Part shown: one piece after another, positions 56,479 to 64,000 of the stretch
How the letters are laid out: each line of letters begins with the position of its first letter
How positions within the stretch are numbered: position 1 is the first letter of the stretch
NCBI RefSeq assembly: GCF_020520425.1
Contig: NC_079492.1
Location: 104,877,157 to 104,941,156, forward strand
Reading direction: 5' to 3'
Source of the DNA: Spinacia oleracea
Taxonomy: Eukaryota > Streptophyta > Magnoliopsida > Caryophyllales > Amaranthaceae
Length of the DNA stretch: 64,000 nt
Program-made: the position numbers and the translations under genes
The notes under the pieces: generated by a model
The model's input: the letters and a program-made list of their open reading frames with translations, nothing else
Database searches by the model: none
What the model was told of the DNA's origin: nothing

Positions 56479-57366
56479 TATTATAAATAGGAGTAGTGTA
56501 CAATGCTATTTTCGTCCAGATTTAATCGTCACAAAAATGGTTCAAAATAGGGTATAATTATTGTAAGCACTAATAATTTCGAAGAGAGGGAATATTAAGT
56601 GTTAAACTGGATATTAGGAAAAAGATAGTTGAGCAGGAATTTGTTTTACCTAACTTAAGGACTTTCGAATACAACCAAGCCAACTTTTTGCTGTGACAAC
56701 TTCCCCCACTCCAATTATTTTTTTCAAGAACAAATGAGGCAGCTCACATGCATTCTGGTATATATGCAGATCTGATTTTTATTATTGTCCTTTTTTTTAA
56801 TAAAAATAAAATAAAAAATTGAAATTCTTATGTATGAACATTATGCATGGTTGATAATTCCAACAGCTGGATGGAATCTCTGACTTAGCAAAGACAAATA
56901 TGAAAACAGGATTGCAGACTACCATGATGAAGAAATTTCCAAAATATAAATGAGGTTTTACTCTATGTAATTAAGATAAATGATTCGGGGTATGATAGGA
57001 CTCAAGTTTGATTCTTTCTCCCATTTTAATAATTTATATTTTGATAATTTGTATGCCAAAAAAATTTCAGGATATTAAAAAACAAACAAAAAGAAGAACA
57101 ATGGTCAATAAAAAAATCTAGTTCTATTTATATTAATGTGATATATATAAATATATATTTGCAAAATGTATTACACTAATAGTACGTTGTGGGGTTACCA
57201 CAATTGAACTAATTAAGAGCTAATGTAATGAAAACTTAATTAAAACCCTTAATCTGAAATCACCAACATCATCATCACCATCACCATGATCATCATGATG
57301 AATAAGATGATGTTAAATTGGAGTAAATTGTGAATGATAATAATGATGATGTGGGGAATAATTAGG
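56479..57366. other. Intergenic and 3' flank of the RTFL gene
   Basis: No gene. Contains a CATCAC/ATCATG microsatellite (57262-57300) in what would be the 3' untranslated region of the RTFL gene. Confidence 0.45.
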
Positions 57367-57810
57367 TTAAGAATCACCCTTTTTAGGCCAGCTAACAAGC
57401 ATGGAAACACACCTCTTCATGATGTAGAATCGGGCTTTTTGCTCCTTAGCTAAATGCGTACATTTCTTACCAAACGCGGAGCTTTTCTTGGAGAAGCTTC
57501 TCATAAGGTTGGATTTGTTCTTGGATGACGACGGTGAAGACGGGCATGAGCTCTTCATTGAGGAACTTCTAGATAGCTTATTATTATTATTATTATTATT
57601 ATGATGATTATTGGAGGATGGTTTTTGGGAGTAACTTCTAAGGAATGGAGGTGACTTTGGTGCGGTGTTTTTAGCTGAATAGCTTCGCATTAGTGAGGAG
57701 TCTATCGGCATTGATGACGATGATGATCTTGATGAGGATTCCTTCTTGAATTTTTTCCATTTCTTATCTGAAGATGATGACGAGTAGAAGTCTTGATCAT
57801 CATACCCCAT
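57367..57810 (-). CDS. ROTUNDIFOLIA FOUR-LIKE / DEVIL small protein, 147 aa
   Basis: An intronless ORF starting MGYDDQDFYSSSS. The C-terminal part (about residues 115-143: CTHLAKEQKARFYIMKRCVS then MLVSWPKK) is the conserved RTF/DVL domain of plant-specific peptides. In Arabidopsis these limit polar cell proliferation when overexpressed and associate with the plasma membrane. The N-terminal 110 residues are low-complexity: Ser/Lys-rich, with two RSYS motifs, an HHNNNNNNN run and more Ser-Pro sites. RTFL proteins have variable N-termini, and this is at the long end. The Asn run is encoded by a TTA/AAT microsatellite, likely length-variable. A TATA box lies about 125 bp upstream. Which paralogue it is cannot be told. 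Confidence 0.85.
   Translation of the reverse strand: MGYDDQDFYSSSSSDKKWKKFKKESSSRSSSSSMPIDSSLMRSYSAKNTAPKSPPFLRSYSQKPSSNNHHNNNNNNNKLSRSSSMKSSCPSSPSSSKNKSNLMRSFSKKSSAFGKKCTHLAKEQKARFYIMKRCVSMLVSWPKKGDS
57577..57604 (-). repeat. Trinucleotide microsatellite inside the RTFL coding region
   Basis: About eight TTA units on the + strand, reading AAT on the coding strand and giving a poly-Asn run. In-frame length changes would be tolerated. Confidence 0.8.
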
Positions 57811-57933
57811 TTTTAATAATGATTTTTTGTGTTTGAGCTGGTGAAATTAATTATGGACTGGAAGTGAAGACTGAAGAGGAATATTGTTTGCAATATAATT
57901 TGCTAACACTTTGGATTCAAAGGCACATGGGAG

Positions 57934-57943
57934 ATTTATATAA
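57934..57943 (-). promoter_or_regulatory. TATA box of the RTFL gene
   Basis: On the - strand TTATATAAAT, about 125 bp before the start codon, giving a leader of roughly 90-95 bp. Confidence 0.6.
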
Positions 57944-60900
57944 GGGGGGTTAAAAACATTTGTAGTAAGCAGTAAGTAGAAGTGATAGTAGAATATAAAC
58001 TAGTGATAGTATAATGTAGGCAAACTATTATTGGTATACGATTCATTGGTCCCGGCAGCACATGTCCACACTGTTTTCACCGATGTACCCGAGATTATCT
58101 ATGTTTTTTTTATACTTAGTAAAAGGTTCAAGGAAAACAAAAATTACTATTCGCAAAATAAAATACTTCGTAATTATGTTTTTAATTAATATATACGTAG
58201 TATATGCACAATAAAAATTATTTAAATTATTCTTTTAACTGTGATCGCGAACCTAGAGCAAATTTGAGAAACACTTATTCGTACTAGCCTATATAACAAC
58301 CTAAAAACACATTTTTTTTTTTTTTATTTATTATTATTAATAGGTAAGAAAAAAGACTCTACTGAACAGTATCTATCCCAGGTTAGTCACCCATTCTACG
58401 CAGGTCTTTGTTTGAACAACTATCAAGCATTTCGTAGCTGAAGAAACTCGACCATGTGACCTTTAAGTCACAAGGTGAGTTCCCCACTAATACCGCCTTC
58501 TTATGTTGGTTTCACTTTAGGGAAAAAAAATATTATGATTGTTAGGTTATTGAATTATGATTTATGAGAAAATACAATGGAAGTGGAACATAAAAACAAA
58601 AAACCAAGAAATATAAAATATGATTAATAAAGTGTATTAATTAGATCGAATTAAAGCATAAAATGGATGATTAATAAAATGCTGTTTATGATGTGAAGAT
58701 TAATACATATATAAGAGGAATCTTAATAAAGATCCAAGCTTAATTATGGTACTTTCTACTACTAGTTTGACTTCTTCTTAGTGTCATAAGGAATCTTAAT
58801 CTTCTTTTCTTTACTCATTTTAGTTAATCATTTGAAATTAGTCATAATTAATTTGACTAATCTAAAAAACAACCTATGATTGCAAAATTGGCATGCGTAG
58901 CTTAGATTTGATTTAAGCCTATGATAAACTATAAGCTAGCTTTTGATTTGTTTCTCCGTTTTTGAGTTAACTTAAATTTGTCCTTTTGTAAAATAACTCA
59001 AAGATAAATAGCCTTATTATTCTTTGGAACCTTTTCCGATCCATACTATGTTCAGTGAATGAGATAGTGTGATACTACTACTAATATATAGGCTAAGATA
59101 TATAGCTACTATAGTTTCTTTTGTTTTTCACTCCCACTTCACATGGGAACATATATTTTGTTATAAGATGTTGTTGTACACTTGTACTACCTCATTCTTC
59201 AAGTAGTTTCTCATTTTTTAACTACTTATGGAAATTTTGTTCCTTTTTTTAACCTTATCAATCCTTCTTTCTACCAATAAGTGATACTGGTATTTAAATT
59301 GCGCGTCAAGATATATGGAAAACGAGAATAGAAAACAAAGGAAGTGATTAAGAAGGTGAAAAGGTTAATTGGTCGCATACATGCGTGTATCATGTCATTT
59401 GAAATTTCATGGGCCTAAGAATTTTGCCATTTTTAGTTTTCAATTCATTTCCTCATTCTCGATCTATTGTCATATATTAGTACTTTATCCGTCAAGAAAT
59501 AGCTTTTATAAATGTTGATAGTGTAGTTTAAAATTAACCAATAATATAACAATGACAACTACATCCAAATAGAGGTAATAGTATACATTCAACAGAAGAA
59601 TGGTAATGAGTCGACTAATGAACATAAAAGAGGAGAGGAATAGTGTAATTGATGAGATTTAGCAGCACATGGAAGCATATGGATGAAGAGACAAAATCCT
59701 TGAATTTAAAAATGACTTAATTGGAAGCACCGCCCCTAATTCAAATGTTTTCAACTCCAAGTTCTCTGACAAGCCACTCTTGTCTCTTAAACAAGTACTA
59801 GTAGGTAGTTTTTTTTCTTTTTCACCACATACTAACTTTGATTCTAACATTGTTACGGTACTATGTTTAGATTATGCAAATTCTTAATTGTAAATTATTG
59901 TGACAATAGTTTTACGGCTAATTAACTGTCATACCATATGACATGTCACACACCTCCTATTCAGTTAACAATATAATTGGACATGATTTAAAAGTTGAAG
60001 AAGTTTAGACGGTGTGATAGAAAGTTATTCGTTAAAATAAACATCTTGAAAATGTTCCATTTTTTTTATACATATATATATATTTTGTATCCACATGGAA
60101 ATTGTATAATACTACGTACTTCGTATTATTAATTTTGTAGTAAGCTGATTTGTCCAAGTATGTTTAGTTAGTTTTTACTTCTTAAAATGAAAGCTGGTTT
60201 CTTACCATTTTGTCATCTGACTTTTTATTCACTTATTATTCTTAAAAAAAACTAAAACAGGAATCTGGCATATTTTTCTTAGGATCCAAGGAAAGTGGGT
60301 GATTTTAGTAGCATGGAAAAATCTGACAGGAAAATATTGAAAGCAAAAAACACATTAAAACCCTTGACTGGTCAAAGTTTGCAACCTAATTGAAACTGCA
60401 TGTTCATCACTTCAATTCATGTGGACTTGGATACTTGGATATATGTACTCTATTAATACTGTATTACGTACTGTTAATATAATTAAGTGGAGATAATACG
60501 TACGTACTATGTGTTAAATGTCTCCCACCAACCCAAACAACATTATTGAGATCATACAACTATATCCATGATGTTCAAGAACCAGAAGGCTGGTCCGGTT
60601 CCTTTATTTACTTTCCTCCGCTACCTTAGGTTTCATAATCTTAAGATGGGCCATATTATTTTAGTTCAATATATTTTTATCCTTAACTGATCACGTCTTT
60701 ACGCGTAAATCAGTAAAAGACACTCCGTGATAGTTTAACAGTGACTAAATATAGTAGTACATGTGACTCTGTGCACGAGCAGAAACAACAGAAAAGGAGT
60801 TGGAACACAGGATTAAGCATTTACAGAATTTACACTACGTACTACCACTCAGAGGAGTCTAGTAGTACGTACGATGTTACATTCATACTAGAATGAAGAT

Positions 60901-61372
60901 AATTCACATCATAATCATATATGAACGCATTGAAAAGATCACATGCATACACGTGGGCCAACAAGAACGTTGACTATGGGTCCCACCCGCAGTTAAATCC
61001 AATTTTACCATTTATAAAAAAAAAATTATAATAGTTAATAAAATAAACATTGAGTGGGACAAGGCATAAACATTTCTCAACTTCCATACTTGGTTATCCG
61101 CGTTGTTTTGCTAATATTGGAGATATAATGTGAGATTCCTTTCTATTCAATTTTCTACCAAAATTTATACTCATTCCAAATCGCAACGTCACTAGGACTT
61201 GTGGTCCATTTTTTATTTGTTATATAAATTTTATTAAAATAATATTTATTTGTAGCATTGACTACTCCCTATCCATGGTCAAACCATATTGCAACCATCA
61301 TATTTGATACGGAATAACACAACTAGTCTACCTTATATTTGGCATGAAAACTAAGGTCGGGTTGAATTGATT
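57944..61372. other. Gene-free stretch
   Basis: AT-rich. Apart from the SINE-like insert at 58305-58510, I see only short ORFs without domain character. The - strand ORF at 59659-59850 has no match to any family I know. Confidence 0.4.
58305..58510 (-). mobile_element. SINE-like retroposon
   Basis: Read on the - strand, the 5' part (GTGACTTAAAGGTCACATGG then TCGAGTTTC) resembles the tRNA-derived head of Au-type SINEs. The sequence ends in TAATAATAATAAATAAAA and a poly(A) run (58310-58330 on + as T). Target duplications were not found. Confidence 0.45.
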
Positions 61373-61427
61373 AGATCAGTTCAGTTCAGTTCAGTTCAGT
61401 TCAGTTCAGTTCAGATCAGATCAGATT
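61373..61427 (+). repeat. TTCAG pentanucleotide microsatellite
   Basis: About nine perfect or near-perfect CAGTT units, then GATCA variants. Similar words occur at 9452-9475 and in the MITE at 50733-51514. Confidence 0.85.
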
Positions 61428-61489
61428 ATAATAATAAAGTTATAATTATTTAATTTATTATTATTGTTATTAATATTTCATCTCTAGAT

Positions 61490-61965
61490 CATAATTGATA
61501 TGTCCAGATTAACACCGATTTGTCCAAATCATTTTCAGATTAGAACCAACATGTCCATATCATATACAGATATGTCTAGATCATGTCATGATTAAAATCG
61601 ATATGTTCAGATCATGTCCTGGTCATATTCGATTTGTTCAAATCATGTCTAAATGAGAAGCAATATGTCTAGATGAAAACTCATAAGTCCAGATCATGTC
61701 CATATCTATATCGATTTTTCTAGATCATGTCCAGATCAGCATTTATATGTCCCGATAATATCCAGCTCAGAATTTATCTGTTCAGATTATTTCCACGTCA
61801 GAACTGATATGTCCAGATCATATTCAGATGAGAACTGATCTGTCAAGATCAGAATCGATATATATAATCATGTAGCGGTCATAAATAATATGTCCAAATC
61901 AGAACTCATATATCCAAATCATGTATTAGATTCGATATGTACATACAATAGGTGTGCTCAAATTA
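61490..61965 (+). repeat. Degenerate tandem array of ATATGTCCAGATCATGTC units
   Basis: Roughly fifteen diverged units of about 30 bp, such as GATATGTCCAGATCATATTC and GATCAGAACTGATATG. No coding content; satellite-like. Confidence 0.7.
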
Positions 61966-61973
61966 TATCTAGA

Positions 61974-62350
61974 TTCCCTCCGTTTCTTTTTGTTTGTTAC
62001 GTTTGGACTTTTGCACGTTTATTAACGTATAATAAAGATTCTTTTGCATTTTTATTAAAAAGGTAAACCCAAGTAAAACCTTAATCCACTAATCATTACA
62101 ACAACCAATAATATTGTTTTATTTATCAAAATGAACCAATAATGGAAAAGCACAAAGATTGCTAACTTAACATACTTGGGAAATTGTAAAGAAATTTAAT
62201 GAGTTGAAAAAATTGGACCAATTAAAATTAAAAGTTGGCACACAAAAATGATAATATAATAAGTTTATAAAAGGAAAGATTCTCCCACGTAACAAACATT
62301 GTGAAACACCTTAAAAGGAATACGTAACAAACAAAAAGAAACGGAGGGAG
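61974..62350. mobile_element. Stowaway-type MITE, 377 bp
   Basis: Left TTCCCTCCGTTTCTTTTTGT and right AAACAAAAAGAAACGGAGGG then AG|TA are inverted over about 28 bp. Right flank is TA; the left flank is TAGA, so the left border is a few bases uncertain. Confidence 0.8.
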
Positions 62351-62389
62351 TACAATATTTGATGTTAATACTAATATTAATATAAATAT

Positions 62390-62660
62390 CGAAGGAAATA
62401 ATGTCCTTGGTCCAAGTTTGCATTTAATGCATTTAATGCTAAGTCTAATAAATGCGATTTAGTATTAATTAAGCAAGTTAATTATTCAATGAGATCAAGT
62501 GATCTGAATGCCTAGCTAGAGGCTGTTTAAGTTCGAGTGTAATTAATATTATTAATGTCACAACTTACTCTTGACTGAACCCGTAGGATCACACAAATAG
62601 TAAGTGAACGGATCAAATATTTAGGTGAAGTGAATATCATATTCAGTAAATACTCTAATT
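62390..62660 (+). repeat. Copia LTR fragment, + orientation
   Basis: GAAGGAAATAATGTCCTTGG then matches the sense start of the copia-1/2 LTRs, through CCTAGCTAGAGGC and TACTCTTGACTGAACCCG. It is more diverged than the other copies and ends near 62660. Orientation is opposite to the LTR at 63409. Confidence 0.75.
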
Positions 62661-63135
62661 ATGTGTATTGTTATCTTGTTTATGTAATATTTTAATTAAT
62701 GGGAAGTAATAAATTAGTCTTGTTTATGTATATTTATTTTACTTTCTTAAAAATGTTTTCCGAATAAAATTATTTATTTTATGGGATGGAATTATAATTA
62801 CTCAGTTTACCTGATTTTTGGGAGCTTGTACGTCTCTCTTTTCAATTTATTTTTGCAGGTTGGTTATGGGACTTAGCTTGGCTATGAGTGAGAATGCGCA
62901 ATTAGAATAATTCACCTTGTTAAGAGATAATCTTTATTTTCAGTAGTTAGTTTTTGAATTGGATCATTGATGGTCTTGGGATCGTAATAGATCACTCTGA
63001 TTTATTCCACCTAGTTAATGGTTTGAAAGGTTATTGTTTTAATTTCTAGTTCCATAAGAAATACTCCCGAGGTTTGAACGGTCTTTTTAAGTAAAACATG
63101 GATTTTTATAATATTTAAAGGTTCAAATTTTGGGG
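62661..63135. other. Unassigned, possible retroelement sequence
   Basis: Non-coding. It ends in AATTTTGGGGGTGTTACAGG, which looks like a purine-rich tract before a TGTTACA LTR start, but no LTR follows. Origin unknown. Confidence 0.3.
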
Positions 63136-63408
63136 GTGTTACAGGGTGAGTTATGCACAGCGCGCACGCGAGCTCCCTTGCTTGTCGTGACGTTGGCCCA
63201 TGCCTCTGCCCTCGCCTTCACCGATGCCTTCGCCCCACGCTTCACTCGCACAGGCAGCGCACACATCACACAAGTGTACCGCGCGCGCCTCTACACCCTC
63301 GCACACTGAACAGTGCAGTGCACAATACGATCATCCATCGCTTACACGTTGTGCGCCCACATGTAGCATCAGTGTCCATCGAGGCGTTCATACGTTCTTG
63401 GCCCTTGC
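63136..63408 (-). repeat. GC-rich block related to the copia leaders
   Basis: Resembles the GC-rich leader block of copia-1 (for example CGAGCTCCCTTGCTTGTCGT), but it abuts an LTR directly without the usual 800 bp and primer binding site. So the piece is rearranged. ORFs here are artefacts of GC-rich repeats. Confidence 0.5.
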
Positions 63409-64000
63409 TGTTAGGTTATGATACATATGAATAAACATAAATCATGCGGAAAAACCATAAAGGCAGGAAACATATTATTTACATATAATCATTTAGCATA
63501 ATTCAGATGCATACACTTTGTAGCGTGCCCTCCCTAGCTGCGCCCGAACCGAACAAGAACAAGTCTTTAGGACTCCAAGTGTCGTCCCTCCGTAGATAGT
63601 CCACAGCACGTCCGGATCCGCCATAAGCTTGACCAACTAGAATCGCCCTTAAGGTACTAGGATTTTCGGCTAAATGGGGCAAGTGTTTGTGGCTGATTTT
63701 TGCTTGAAAATCTTACCTTTGAATACTTCAAATCTCGATGTAAATATGTGACCCTAGGCACCTATTTATAGAGTTATGGAAAAGGACTTGGAATCCTATT
63801 AGGATACTAATTTATTTAATTAGAATCTTATTAAAACTCTATTAAACAAATTCTATATTTATTAGGATTAGGATTTAATCATATGACGAATTTCGATAGC
63901 ATTAGGATTCGTCACGAACACGAGCACACACACACGCATGCACGCCCGCACGCAGGCCTTGCGGCCCACGCCGAGCGCACACCCCATGGGCCTTGCTTCG
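63409..64000 (-). repeat. Third copia LTR, truncated by the window end
   Basis: TGTTAGGTTATGATACATAT followed by the same sequence as the copia-1/2 LTRs, through the GGACTCCAAGTGTCGTCCCT region to the start of the GC block. It is more diverged than copia-1 and copia-2 from each other. Confidence 0.85.

Noticed and set aside
59659..59850. 63-codon ORF on the - strand
   Set aside because: No domain, no promoter signals and ordinary AT-rich surroundings; length is within chance expectation.
61373..61427. TTCAG array as an interstitial telomere
   Set aside because: The plant telomere unit is TTTAGGG; this is a pentanucleotide microsatellite.

Overview
This window is nuclear DNA of a flowering plant. 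The evidence is GT-AG introns, a multi-exon plant laccase, a ROTUNDIFOLIA4-LIKE/DEVIL small-protein gene, TATA boxes in AT-rich DNA, and a dense mix of plant LTR retrotransposons, MITEs and a Helitron. The LTR type (beginning TGAAGGAAATAATGCCC in its own orientation) fits Caryophyllales/Amaranthaceae such as spinach, beet or quinoa; that placement is inference.

Layout. 1-1641: 3' end of a gypsy-type LTR retrotransposon (polypurine tract plus a whole LTR). 1642-10144: gene-poor DNA holding Stowaway-, CACTA- and Mutator-type MITEs, a short Helitron and simple repeats. 10145-12882 (+): a complete five-exon laccase of 582 aa, the best intact gene here. 13177-49596: a nested transposon. The outer element is a Mutator-like element (MULE) whose two ends carry alternating palindromes. 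It encodes two convergent genes: a roughly 24-exon C48 (Ulp1/SENP-like) cysteine protease gene on + (23701-44320), and a six-exon FAR1-type MULE transposase gene on - (49369-45117). Both are broken by stops or frameshifts. Two related copia retrotransposons, in the same orientation, have inserted into it with 5-bp target duplications: copia-1 (13239-23315) near the left end, and copia-2 (27296-37534) inside a protease intron. 49597-57366: intergenic DNA with several MITEs, some nested. 57367-57810 (-): an RTFL/DVL small-protein gene with its TATA box. 57811-64000: intergenic DNA with a SINE-like insert, a degenerate satellite-like array, a Stowaway MITE, and rearranged pieces of the same copia family at the right edge.

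Working logic. The laccase and the RTFL gene are the ordinary host genes. The main object of interest is the MULE. Its protease and transposase, transcribed toward each other, share an 81-bp inverted segment coding for one short motif. Its non-coding DNA is filled with the word TGTTCA on one fixed strand whatever the gene direction. Its ends are built from two alternating palindrome types. Copia-1 has a mutated reverse-transcriptase catalytic motif and gag frameshifts. Copia-2 keeps fresh LTRs and leader around a ruined coding region, as expected of a family moved in trans.

All coordinates and identities were read by eye. No alignments or database searches were run.
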